A stretch of 64,000 nt of DNA from Hedera helix (lineage: Eukaryota > Streptophyta > Magnoliopsida > Apiales > Araliaceae), in NCBI GenBank assembly GCA_947179155.2, contig OX359276.1, positions 40,684,192 through 40,748,191 of the forward strand, written 5' to 3'. Under the pieces are notes generated by a model that made no database searches, was not told the origin of the DNA, and saw only the letters and a list, made by a program, of their open reading frames with translations. Made by a program: the position numbers and the translations under genes. Below, piece after piece: positions 49,641-61,439 of the stretch. Positions within the stretch are counted from its first letter, which is position 1. Every line of letters begins with the position of its first letter.

Positions 49641-51065
49641 TCATTTCACCAATAACTTCAACACTTATTCAAAACTCTAAAGTGTTTCGACTAAGGAGAT
49701 TGCAAGAGAAAGACAAGGAATGCTCCATGAAAGTAAAGAAAAGGGATCCATTTCCTAAAAGTAAGCCTGTAGGGAGCAAATAGGCCCAAAGAAAGCAAGT
49801 AGACCTATAGGGAGCAAGTTTGGCAATAACTTAAGTTTTCATGCAACTAGTTGGCACCATGTTTTCATGCAACTAGTTGGCATCAAGAACACAAGGTGTA
49901 TGCCAAGGTTTTAAGGGTGATGCTCCTTGTAAGAATGATGATGTCATAGGCGGCAATGTCACTCCTATTGCACCCAAAACATTGATGAAGTCATACCAAG
50001 AGGATCAATATATCCTTTTTGATTGTTTTTGATTAAACTAATATGAAGAATTACTATCAGAGATAGCTATTTTGGATAGACGGATTACCTCTCTAGCCTC
50101 CGACATAAGGTTAGAGAGGTCGTTTTGAATTGGAATTCAATGAGGATTTTGAATTGGTGGCTACAGACATAGGACAAAACGAACTCCGAAAAAACGATAG
50201 TCATACTTAAAATTGATTATTGTAGTCACAGTTTATAAGTGACATATGAGCACAAAGGGGCACCCCCATGAAGCCAATAAATACCCCTCATTCTCATTTG
50301 AGAGGAGGTTAGAAACTTGAAAATTTTGAAGAATTTGAGAGCTTCTCTCTTTAGAACCCACTTTCTCTCTTTAGAAATTACAAGAACCAAATTGCTTTCA
50401 CTAAGAGACCGTACTTGTTGACTGTGATGGTTATGTTCCATACTTGGTCTCCACAAGCTAAAGAACCTCTCTAAAGAACTTAACTCCCTTGGAGCTAAGT
50501 TTCCTATCACACCCAAAACCCAAAACCCACATACACAGACACGCACGACCTTTATACAAAGGGTTCTGCCTATATTGCCTCGAAGAGTTCGCCTATGATC
50601 TCTCCCCTCATTCTAACTCTCCACCGATCTAGATCGCATACTTTCACGAAATTATCGCCTCACCTTGATCAATCAATGAACATGACCCCAATGGGAAAGT
50701 GTGATAGTATAGGAAATTATTGTATTTATAAAATTCATCAAAGAGATCAATGATTAATGAAATGTCATTTGTTAGTTAATATTTTTATCTAATTGTGCTT
50801 TATATTTCCTGGTCTTACACTTACATCATGTGAAACCTTACCTACCGACCATGCCTTGAGATTGGAATCAGAATTTTTAATCAGTTCACAATAGCGCATC
50901 AATCAAAATCAATCACATCAGTTTTGAATTTTAGGATTTGGGTAATAGATAGGGTGCTTAATTAAGTTCAAATTTTCCTTGCACATAACGCAGGGCAACA
51001 TAACATAAAAAAAAAAAAAAAACTAGCACTCTAAAGCATGTAAAAGCTGGGTAGATGTATAAAAT
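49641..51065. other. Gene-free stretch, probably old retroelement sequence
   Basis: Includes a 31 bp direct repeat (ATGTTTTCATGCAACTAGTTGGCAxCA near 49836 and 49860). The more complex text at 50220-50700 looks like an LTR or leader, but I found no paired end. A run of 17 A lies at 51008-51024. The 60 bases nearest 51065 are the former 3' UTR of the UGT pseudogene (minus strand). Confidence 0.4.
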
Positions 51066-51090
51066 TTAGAGAGCAGAGTTCAAGGACGGA
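51066..51090 (-). pseudogene. Detached 3' end of the UGT76-like pseudogene
   Basis: Read on the minus strand after the target duplication (TCCGT, 51090-51086), the frame that ends at 61440 continues for a few codons to TAA at 51068-51066. One copy of the duplicated pentamer restores the frame, so this is the original gene end, now 10.3 kb from the rest because of the Athila insertion. Confidence 0.8.
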
Positions 51091-52802
51091 TGATAGAGCT
51101 AAATTATACGATATTTTTATTCCCTAATACTTAGTTTTTATATTTATTGTGTGGTTAAATGTTTAATTATTTAGCTTATTTTGGTTTTAATAGGTTTTAT
51201 AGGATTTTAGTTAATTTATGTTAATTTAGGTAATTTTATAGTATTTTTATATTTCTTTTTATTTATGTGTTTTTATTTATTTTTAGTATTTTAGGTGTTT
51301 TATTTATTATTATGTGTTTTTAGGATTTTTAGTATTTTTATATTATTTTTATTTATTTTTATATTTTATTTTGTAGGAAAAATAAAGCTTGGGGGCAAAT
51401 CTGGAAAATTCGCAAAAGTCTGATGGCATTTTGGTAATTAAACCGCACGGATGGCAAAAGTGTAAATAAGGAGAAAAGACGCGGAGGGGCAAAACCGTAA
51501 ATACCGGAAAGACGCGTCCGCGCAATGCGCGTGCATAAAAGGAGTTAAGAGACGACGTCGTTTGGAGGCGATAGCTGTTCAGCAGCCCGGGGACGAAACG
51601 CCGTCGTTTCAGAAGAACCGGAGCTTACCGCGCAATGCGCGGAAGCTTGCTGACGTCACCCATGCGCGGTAAGCGCGTTGACCGGTCAACTGTGGCGGCT
51701 AAGGGCGCGTTTGGCTTGCACGGAAAAGCTGGAAAACGGAATTATTTCCGATTTTTGCTACTTTTTGATTCCAAATTGGATTTTAATTCCAACTAGGGTT
51801 AGGATAATAATTATTTTTCTTTTTCTTTTATTTTTAATTGTAAATCCAATTAGGGTTTGGATAAATTAGAGGCCTATAAATAGAGGGCCAAGCTCTCTCA
51901 TTATTCATGGTAAGCTTTTAGGAGTTCTTTCTTATACTTTCTTGGAGAGAGCTTTTCAACTCTTGAAGATTATTTTGAAGAATGTCAGGCTAAGTTTTTA
52001 TTTTCAGTTCCAAAGGGATGTTGAACCTTATTTTTAATTAATGTTTTAATTGAGTTTTATTATTTATTCCTTCATGCATGAGATTTATTCTTGATAATCT
52101 GTTTTAATTGTTCTATGATATTTGCTTGATTAATTTGATATTGGCCTGTTAGATTAATCAATAATTTATCATATGCTAGATTAAGATTTAATATTAAGCA
52201 AACGATATTTTATCTGATCATAAGTAGCAATTAATAATATTTGATTGTGGACAAACTTTTGAATATTATTATGATTATCAAGATGGCAAGTTAAATGGTC
52301 CACGATGTTGAGATTGTTGCTTGGAATAATCTAATTCTCTAATTTTTAATGCAACTGTTATATTAAATCTAGACTGATAGTTCTAGGTTGTATGATAGTT
52401 AGGGTCTTTTGTGAGCGATTGCTGCATTAGATTTATAATTTAAGGAGAATTTCGGGTAACTTGGCGATTGTCGGTTATCTAGGATTATTAATTTCAATTG
52501 AAGGAAAAGATAATAATAACTTGATTAATTTGTTAATTAAAAGAAGGGGATACTGAACTAAGGAACTGAAGTTTGTTTTAATTGATTTTTCTCATATTTA
52601 TTTATTATTCAGTTTTATTTATTTGTTTAAATTTTAAATTAGTTAATTAATAATTTCAAACCCCCCATTTAATTAGATATTTTTGAAAACATTAGATTTA
52701 TTAAAACAATTCACTCTCTGTGGGTTCGACTCTTACTTTCACTACTACATTAATATTTTTAAAAGTAAGAATTTATTTTTGGTTGCTTGTGACAGCTTCC
52801 CA
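51091..52802 (+). repeat. 5' LTR of the Athila-type element
   Basis: 1712 bp, starting TGATAGAGCTAAATTATACG and ending GCTTCCCA. It contains two CGCGCAATGCGCG palindromes (51519-51531 and within 51628-51642), ACGACGTCGTTTGG near 51552, and a TATAAATA box at 51875. The 63-residue open frame at 51678-51869 is not supported as a gene; it has an identical copy in the 3' LTR. Confidence 0.95.
51875..51882 (+). promoter_or_regulatory. TATA box of the Athila 5' LTR
   Basis: TATAAATA lies in a CCTATAAATAGAGGG context, preceded by TAGGGTT motifs. It is identical in the 3' LTR at 60512-60519. Confidence 0.7.
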
Positions 52803-52807
52803 AATTT

Positions 52808-52825
52808 TGGCGCCGTTGCCGGGGA
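52808..52825 (+). other. Primer binding site of the Athila element
   Basis: TGGCGCCGTTGCCGGGGA lies five bases after the LTR and is the usual site in Athila/Tat elements. Confidence 0.9.
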
Positions 52826-52909
52826 GTGTTATTTGTTTTATTTTTCTTTGTTTTCTTTAATTAACTATTTTATTTATTTATTTATTTATTTTTCTTCATT
52901 TTGTAGTGT

Positions 52910-55900
52910 ATGACCCGATCTTCTCAATGTGGTGAATTGAATTTTGATCCAGAGATCGAGAGAACTGCAAGAAGATTAAGAAAAGAGACTCGTCAAGCTA
53001 AGAGAACAGTTGAGGACCAAGCTTTCATATTATCACCAGGCCTCAACGTTGCACTTGAACTCTATTCCAATAGTTCCCCTAGCGATTTCGAAGAGGAGAA
53101 GATGGCTAACAACAACAGGACTTTAAAGGAGTTGGCTACTCCTAATTTAAATCAACAGCCATTGTGTATTGAGTATCCTAATTTAGATGCTTCTTTTGAA
53201 CTTAAATCTGGCCTAATTCATCTTTTGCCTACTTTTCGTGGTCTTACAGGTGAAGATCCATACAAGCATCTAAAGGAGTTCCATGTGGTATGTTCAACCA
53301 TGAAACCACAAGGAGTCAATGAAGAACACATCAAGCTGAGAGCATTCCCGTTCTCCTTAGCAGACCTAGCAAAGGATTGGCTGTACTTTCTCCCTTCAGG
53401 TTCAATACAATCATGGAGTGACATGCAAAGGCTATTCTTGGAGAAATACTTTCCTGCTTCAAGAGTTGCCAACATAAGGAAGGAGATATGCGCCATCCGA
53501 CAGTACAATGGAGAGACTCTATACAAGTATTGGGAAAGGTTCAAGAAGCTGTGCTCCAGTTGTCCACTACACCAAATCGATGAACAACATCTTATCCAAT
53601 ATTTTTATGAGGGATTATTGCCAATGGATAGATGTATGATCGATGCTGCAAGTGGTGGAGCACTCGTTGACAAGACTCCCGACGCTGCAAAGAACTTAAT
53701 TGCAAATATGACAGCTAATTCACAGCAGTATGGAACTAGGGTGGATCACTCACCGAAGAGGGTCAATGAGGTGAACACAGGCAGTATTGAGCAACAATTG
53801 TCGGATTTAACTGCTTTAGTTTTGAAGATGTCCACGGGAAATACACCACCTGTTGCAAAGAGTTGTGGGATTTGCTCATCATCGAATCATTCTACAGATG
53901 CTTGCCCTACATTACAAGAGGATGACACCACACAACAAGCCAACGCAATAGGGAACTTCCAAGGACAACCTCAACGCCGATATGATCCCTATTCTAATAC
54001 ATACAATCCAGGATGGAGGGATCATCCCAATCTGAGCTACGGAGGAAATAGACCACCACCACCGCAACAAAATGCCTTTCCGAATAGGCAGCAAGGTTTC
54101 CAACCAGCTCAACAACAGTACCCACCTCGACAAGTACCACCTGCAAATTCTGGGACATCTTTGGAGGATATGTTCAAAGCCTTTATGAACCAAACCCAAC
54201 AGTTTCAACAAGATACAAGAGCTTCCATTCACAATCTAGAGAGTCAGATAAGTCTGTTGGCTACAACCGTTGGTTAATTGGATTCTCAAGGCTCAGGAAA
54301 ATTACCTTCACAAACCGTTATAAATCCTAGAGAAAATGCAAGTGCTATTACGTTAAGGAGTGGAACACAGTTGGACACACCAAGGGCTACTGTTGAATTT
54401 GATGAGGATAAGGCTAAGGAAGAAGCAAAAATTTCAAAGGTAATCTCTAACCCTCCTATTCAACTTAAGTCTAATCCTTTACCTTTTCCTCCCAGGAATC
54501 TTAGAACTTCAAAGAAGGATGAGCAAGATAAGGAGATTCTAGAGACCTTCAGGAAGGTAGAAGTTAACATTCCTCTATTAGACGCAATCAAGCAAGTTCC
54601 AAGGTATGCCAAATTTTTGAAAGAATTATGCACTAATAAGAGGAAATTAAAAGACGATAAAAAAGTGACGGTCGGAGAGAACGTGTCAGCGGTCCTCCAA
54701 AGAAAGATGCCCCCTAAATGTAAGGATCCAGGTATGTTTACAATTCCATGCAAAATAGGTAATACCAGATTTGAGAAAGTCATGCTAGATTTAGGAGCTT
54801 CAATCAATGTCATGCCATTATCTATTTATGTTTCTTTAAATCTAGGACCTTTGAAAAATACTGGTGTTATTATTCAATTGGCTGACCGTACTAACACTTA
54901 TCCCGAAGGGGTAATTGAGGATGTATTGGTGCAGGTCAATGAGCTTATATTTCCTGCAGATTTTTACATCGTGGATATGGAAGATGATACATCTCCAAAT
55001 CCCACCCATATACTGTTAGGGAGGCCATTTTTGAAGACAGCAAGAACCATGATTGATGTGCACAATGGAACCTTGACCATGGAGTTCGATGGCGAGAAAA
55101 TTCAGTTCAACATCTATGAGGCCATGAGGTATCCTAGCGATGTTAATTCTGTTTTTGCTATTAACGTCATTGATTCACTAGTGCAGGATTCATTCGATCA
55201 AGTGCATAAGGATAGCTTGGAGGTTGCCCTCACAAAGAGTTTGGAGGTGAACCAAGAGGAGGAGATTGAGCGAACACAGGAATTGAAAGAGACAATAGCT
55301 GCTTTGCATTCATTGCCTAAAATTTCAGCTAAGTATGCAGTTTCATCTATTCAATTACCTGTAACTCATCAAAAACTGTTACCTTCTGTTGTGCAGGCAC
55401 CCACATTGGAATTGAAGCCGTTACCGACACATTTGAAGTATGCATACCTAGGGAAGGAGGACACCCTGCCAGTGATCATTGCCAACAATCTAACCAAAGT
55501 TCACGAAGATAAACTGCTTCGCGTCTTGAGGGACCACATCACAGTCTTTGGTTGGACTATCGCAGACATCAAAGGCATAAGCCCGGCTGTATGTATGCAT
55601 CAGATACTTTTGGAGGAAGGAGCTAAACCAAAAAGAGAGGCTCAAAGGAGATTGAATCCACCCATGATGGAGGTAGTGAAAAAAGAGGTGATCAAATTGC
55701 TCGATGCAGGTATTATCTATCCTATCTCTGATAGTCAATGGGTAAGTCCAGTACAGGTAGTTCCAAAGAAATCTGGTATAACTGTTGTTAAGAATGATAA
55801 TAATGAGTTAGTGCCCACACGGATGCAAACAGGGTGGAGAGTGTGTATCGATTATAGGAAATTAAATGCTGTAACTAGAAAGGATCACTTCCCTCTCCCC

Positions 55901-58306
55901 TTTATTGATCAAATGTTGGAAAGATTAGCTGGTCACACTTATTATTGTTTTTTAGATGGTTTTTCAGGTTATAACCAAATTGTGATAGCACCAGAAGACT
56001 AAGAAAAGACCACTTTCACATGTCCATTCGGTACATTTTCCTATCGAAGAATGTCTTTTGGATTGTGCAATGCACCAGGTACTTTCCAAAGATGCATGGT
56101 GAGTCTATTTTCTGATCTTCTTGAGAATTGTATTGAAGTTTTTATGGATGATTTCACAATTCATGGTGATTCTTTGGATGCATGTTTAGACAATTTAACT
56201 CGTGTACTCGACAGATGTTTAGAAACTAATCTTGTTCTTAATTGGGAAAAATGTCATTTTATGGTAGAACAAGGTATAGTACTTGGTCATGTAGTTTCAG
56301 CTAGAGGATTAGAAGTCGATAGAGCTAAGATAGACATTATTTCTGCTTTGCCTTATCCTGCCAGTGTGCAGGCGATCCGTTCTTTTCTTGGTCATGCAGG
56401 ATTCTATCGTAGATTTATCAAGGACTTCTCAAAGATAGCCCTACCACTGTGCGAATTGCTGAAAAAGGATGTGCAATTCCAATTCAATGACGATTGCAAG
56501 GAGGCGTTTAACAAGTTGAAGAAATTATTAACCTCTGCACCAGTCATACAACCACCAGATTGGAGTTTGCCATTTGAGATCATGTGTGATGCTAGCAATT
56601 ATGCCGTAGGAGCTGTCTTGGGCCAACGAGTGAACAAAGCTGTGCATGCCATCTACTATGCTTCCCGAACTTTGAACGCTGCTCAGATTAACTACTCAAC
56701 AACGGAAAAAGAATTACTCTCTGTTGTTTTTGCTTTGGAAAAATTCAGATCTTATCTTCTTGGCACTAGAGTTGTAGTTTATTCTGACCATGCAGCTCTC
56801 AGGTACCTGTTAACCAAGACGGATTCAAAACCGAGGATTATCAGATGGATCCTACTGCTCCAAGAATTCGACTTGGAAATCAAAGATAAGAAAGGAGCAG
56901 AAAACTTGGTGGCAGACCATTTGAGCAGACTGATTAAGGAGGAAGACTCTCTACCATTACAAGATTCTTTTCCAGACGAACATCTCCTTTCCATTGAAAA
57001 TTCGGTACCCTGGTATGCAAATCTCGTTAATTATTTGGTTAGTGCTTACATGCCTAGTGAGTTTTCTAAACTCCAAAAAGAAAAGCTAAAATGAGATGCG
57101 AAATATTATGTGTGGGATGATCCGTACTTGTGGAAATTTTGTTCTGATCAGGTAATTAGAAGGTGTGTGCCTGATAGTGAGTTTTTGTCTATTCTTACAT
57201 TTTGTCACTCTTATGCTTGTGGATGACATTTCGGACCTAAAAGAACAGCCCATAAAGTTTTAGAATCTGGTTTCTTTTGGCCAACTATTTTTAAAGATTC
57301 TTATCTATTTTGTAAATCATGTGCAAATTGTCAAAGAACGGGTAATATCTCAAGTAGGAATCAAATGCCACAAACTCCTATCTTAATTGTTGAAATTTTT
57401 GATGTTTGGGGTATTGATTTTATGGGACCATTTCCTGCTTCTTATGGTAATGTTTATATTCTTTTGGCTGTTGACTATGTTTCAAAATGGGTGGAAGCTA
57501 AAGCCACTAGAACTGACGATTCTAAAGTTGTTGCAGATTTTATCAAGTCTAACATCTTTGTCAGGTTTGAAACTCCAAGGGCTATTATCAGCGACAAAGG
57601 AACTCATTTCTGCAATAGGATGCTAGCGGCTCTACTTAAGAAGTACAATGTTATACATAGAGTCTCTACAGCCTATCACCCACAAAGCAATGGTCAAGCT
57701 GAAGTGTCCAACCGTGAAGTCAAGTCCATTTTAGAAAAGGTTGTCAAGCCAAATAGAAAGGATTGGAGTCTGAAATTAGAAGATGCACTATGGGCGTATA
57801 GGACAGCATTTAAAACTCCTATAGGGATGTCACCATATAGGATTGTGTTCGGCAAGCCATGTCATCTGCCAGTGGAACTAGAACACAAAGCTTTTTGGGC
57901 GATCAAACAGTGCAATATGAGCCTAGATCAAGCAGGAGAGCACAGGAAATTGCAATTACAAGAGCTTGAAGAACTCCGAAATGAAGCATATGAAAGCTCG
58001 AAATTGTATAAAGAAAAGACAAAGGCGTTCCACGATAAGAAAATTTTAAGGAAAACCTTTACAGTGGGTCAACAAGTCCTCCTATACAATTCCCGATTGA
58101 AATTATTTCCAGGTAAACTTCGTTCTCGATGGGAAGGTCCATTTATTGTTGTTAATATTTTTCCTCATGGTGCAGTAGAAATTCATAATCCGAGTACTGG
58201 AAAAATATTCAAAGTGAACGGCCATCGACTCAAACCATTCTATGACGGTCATCAAGTGGAAAATGTGGAGACCCTGACGTTGACGGATCCAGTTTACCAA
58301 GATTAA
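52910..58306 (+). pseudogene. Athila gag-pol with four in-frame stops and no frameshift
   Basis: The whole gag-pol (1799 codons) stays in one frame but is broken by TAA 54275, TAA 56000, TGA 57092 and TGA 57224; the true end is TAA at 58304. Gag (52910-54274) contains a retrotransposon gag domain and an intact CX2CX4HX4C knuckle (CGICSSSNHSTDAC, near 53866). Pol has a protease LDLGASINVMP (near 54788), RT with FMDD (near 56145), RNase H (CDASNYAVGAVLG), an HHCC region containing the fourth stop, and integrase with GIDFMGP, SDKGTHFC and SNGQAEVSNRE. The second stop falls inside the RT and the third between RNase H and integrase. The first sits at the gag/pol junction; related elements as I know them read through here. 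Confidence 0.93.
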
Positions 58307-59727
58307 GAGCTGAAAGTGGTCGAGCCAATGACAATAAACAAAGGCGATGCTTGGGAGGCAACCCAAGAAATCAGATTTGCATTTCTTTTCCTTTTTCTTT
58401 TTATAGTTGTTTGTTCTTGTTTCTTTGTATTATAGTTTACATTGGGGACAATGTAAATTTTCAGTGTGGGGGAAGGGATTTAGGAAATTTTAAAAAATTT
58501 GTTTTTTTTATTTTTATTTTTTAATTTTATTTTTAGGTCAATTTTAAAAAAAAAAGGTTTAATTTTGGAATTTTGTGGGTAAATTCACTGCAAACCCTCA
58601 CGAGACAAAACTCGTCCACTTGGGGTAACCTTGGGGTTTAAAGGCTTGTTGCACATGCTAAGTGTAACCGTGTTTCCTACGAAAATGGGGTAGTTTTTTA
58701 TTTTTAGGATGAGTCACTTGAGCAATGAGTTAATTGAATTTTAATTTTTAGCCAATGATAAAATTTTGATTTTGATTTTAATAACTCTTGAAAAAATGAT
58801 AAAGTTTTGCTTAGTTTGAATTTTTTTGACTTTTTATTGATTATTACTTTGTTTGAGATCTTTAACTTTTTATGCACTTATATCCAATTGTTTGAGCTAG
58901 TTTTAATTTAGAGAAAGTTTATATGGTTAAATGCTTATGAAAGATATTTTTTAGCTCTATATCTTATTTGATCATTATTTAAAGTGAAGTATAAGACAAA
59001 ATATAATTTGGAGGAGATGATTTAGGTAATTTTTCTAGGATTATTATTGGAAAAAAATCTTGTGGTGGGTTGGGATGGAGCGTAAAACGCACTCACTCAT
59101 AAACACATGAAAAGCGAGAGGGAGCGTAAAACGCACTCGTTGGTGAGATGGAGCATAAAATGCACTCACCATGAAAAAAAAGTGAAAAATGAAGAAAGAA
59201 AGAAAATGGGATGGAGCATAAAATGCACCCATTAAAAGAAAAAAAATTGAAAAAAATATATATATTTGAAAAAAATTGATATTGATAATCCTAGTATGTT
59301 TCATTGATTAAAAACCTTTTGATCTTCTGATGTATATTTGTCTGTATTAGCTGAAAGTGATGAGAAAAATAAGTATTTTGAGTTTTGTTATATATCTTTT
59401 ATAAGGTAATTAATGACCTTAACTTATCTGAGTTTTGATTAGTTTGATACATTTGGATTCACACACACACAAAAGATCTTGAGTAGAGTAAGATTAATAA
59501 ATATGTTAAAGTTCTAGATTTTGCATGATTTTGAAACTTTCTTTGAGTTATCATTTAAAAAAAATCTTTGAGGATGATGTGAAGTTCATATTAATTTATT
59601 GCTCATGTAAAAAGTCGAGTTAGTTGAGTCGCTTTAGTCTGTTGGGCTAGTTAGATTTATTTTATTTTTGTTTGTTTTTATTTTTGTTTTGCCCGAGGAC
59701 GAGCAAAAAACTAAGTGTGGGGGTATT
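58307..59727 (+). other. Athila 3' region after pol, with hairpin array
   Basis: Non-coding, with no env-like frame. Typical text such as TTGGGAGGCAACCCAA and ACATTGGGGACAATGT (both short palindromes) follows pol. The four hairpin units are at 59071-59230. Confidence 0.7.
59071..59230 (+). repeat. Four hairpin units GGAGCRTAAAAYGCACYC
   Basis: Cores at 59080-59090 and 59124-59134 read GCGTAAAACGC. Cores at 59153-59163 and 59216-59226 read GCATAAAATGC. Both arms change together, so pairing is kept. The third unit has an extra outer stem GGTGAG/CTCACC. Confidence 0.8.
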
Positions 59728-61439
59728 TGATAGAGCTAAATTATACGATATTTTTATTCCCTAATACTTAGTTTTTATATTTATTGTGTGGTTAAATGTT
59801 TAATTATTTAGCTTATTTTGGTTTTAATAGGTTTTATAGGATTTTAGTTAATTTATGTTAATTTAGGTAATTTTATAGTATTTTTATATTTCTTTTTATT
59901 TATGTGTTTTTATTTATTTTTAGTATTTTAGGTGTTTTATTTATTATTATGTGTTTTTAGGATTTTTAGTATTTTTATATTATTTTTATTTATTTTTATA
60001 TTTTATTTTGAAGGAAAAATAAAGCTTGGGGGCAAATCTGGAAAATTCGCAAAAGTCTGATGGCATTTTGGTAATTAAACCGCACGGATGGCAAAAGTGT
60101 AAATAAGGAGAAAAGACGCGGAGGGGCAAAACCGTAAATACCGAAAAGACGCGTCCGCGCAATGCGCGCGCATAAAAGGAGTTAAGAGACGGCGTCGTTT
60201 GGAGGCGATAGCTGTTCAGCAGCCCGGGGACGAAACGCCGTCGTTTCAGAAGAATCGGAGCTTACCGCGCAATGCGCGGAAGCTTGCTGACGTCACCCAT
60301 GCGCGGTAAGCGCGTTGACCGGTCAACTGTGGCGGCTAAGGGCGCGTTTGGCTTGCACGGAAAAGCTGGAAAACGGAATTATTTCCGATTTTTGCTACTT
60401 TTTGATTCCAAATTGGATTTTAATTCCAACTAGGGTTAGGATAATAATTATTTTTCTTTTTCTTTTATTTTTAATTGTAAATCCAATTAGGGTTTGGATA
60501 AATTAGAGGCCTATAAATAGAGGGCCAAGCTCTCTCATTATTCATGGTAAGCTTTTAGGAGTTCTTTCTTATACTTTCTTGGAGAGAGCTTTTCAACTCT
60601 TGAAGATTATTTTGAAGAATGTCAGGCTAAGTTTTTATTTTCAGTTCCAAAGGGATGTTGAACCTTATTTTTAATTAATGTTTTAATTGAGTTTTATTAT
60701 TTATTCCTTCATGCATGAGATTTATTCTTGATAATCTGTTTTAATTGTTCTATGATATTTGCTTGATTAATTTGATATTGGCCTGTTAGATTAATCAATA
60801 ATTTATCATATGCTAGATTAAGATTTAATATTAAGCAAACGATATTTTATCTGATCATAAGTAGCAATTAATAATATTTGATTGTGGACAAACTTTTGAA
60901 TATTATTATGATTATCAAGATGGCAAGTTAAATGGTCCACGATGTTGAGATTGTTGCTTGGAATAATCTAATTCTCTAATTTTTAATGCAACTGTTATAT
61001 TAAATCTAGACTGATAGTTCTAGGTTGTATGATAGTTAGGGTCTTTTGTGAGCGATTGCTGCATTAGATTTATAATTTAAGGAGAATTTCGGGTAACTTG
61101 GCGATTGTCGGTTATCTAGGATTATTAATTTCAATTGAAGGAAAAGATAATAATAACTTGATTAATTTGTTAATTAAAAGAAGGGGATACTGAACTAAGG
61201 AACTGAAGTTTGTTTTAATTGATTTTTCTCATATTTATTTATTATTCAGTTTTATTTATTTGTTTAAATTTTAAATTAGTTAATTAATAATTTCAAACCC
61301 CCCATTTAATTAGATATTTTTGAAAACATTAGATTTATTAAAACAATTCACTCTCTGTGGGTTCGACTCTTACTTTCACTACTACATTAATATTTTTAAA
61401 AGTAAGAATTTATTTTTGGTTGCTTGCGACAGCTTCCCA
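59728..61439 (+). repeat. 3' LTR of the Athila-type element
   Basis: 1712 bp, the same length as the 5' LTR with six substitutions and no indels. Confidence 0.95.

Larger units (their letters stand above)
51091..61439 (+). mobile_element. Complete Ty3/gypsy retrotransposon, Athila type, 10.35 kb
   Basis: Two 1712 bp LTRs (51091-52802 and 59728-61439) are flanked by ACGGA at 51086-51090 and 61440-61444. The primer site TGGCGCCGTTGCCGGGGA starts at 52808, and a purine tract (GTGTGGGGG) precedes the 3' LTR. Domain order protease, RT, RNase H, integrase marks Ty3/gypsy. The PBS, LTR length and RT text (such as IDYRKLNAVTRKDHFPLPFI) fit the Athila lineage. There is no env-like frame after pol. 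I count six differences between the LTRs (0.35%), five of them transitions, so the insertion is very recent (roughly 0.1-0.2 million years at 1.3e-8 per site per year). Confidence 0.95.

Noticed and set aside
51678..51869. 63-residue frame present identically in both Athila LTRs (also 60315-60506)
   Set aside because: Identity follows from LTR identity; it has no homology or initiation context, so it gives no evidence for a gene.
54275..54277. Gag/pol stop as a programmed readthrough site
   Set aside because: Possible, but three further nonsense codons in the same frame make plain mutation the simpler reading; kept only as a test in the findings.
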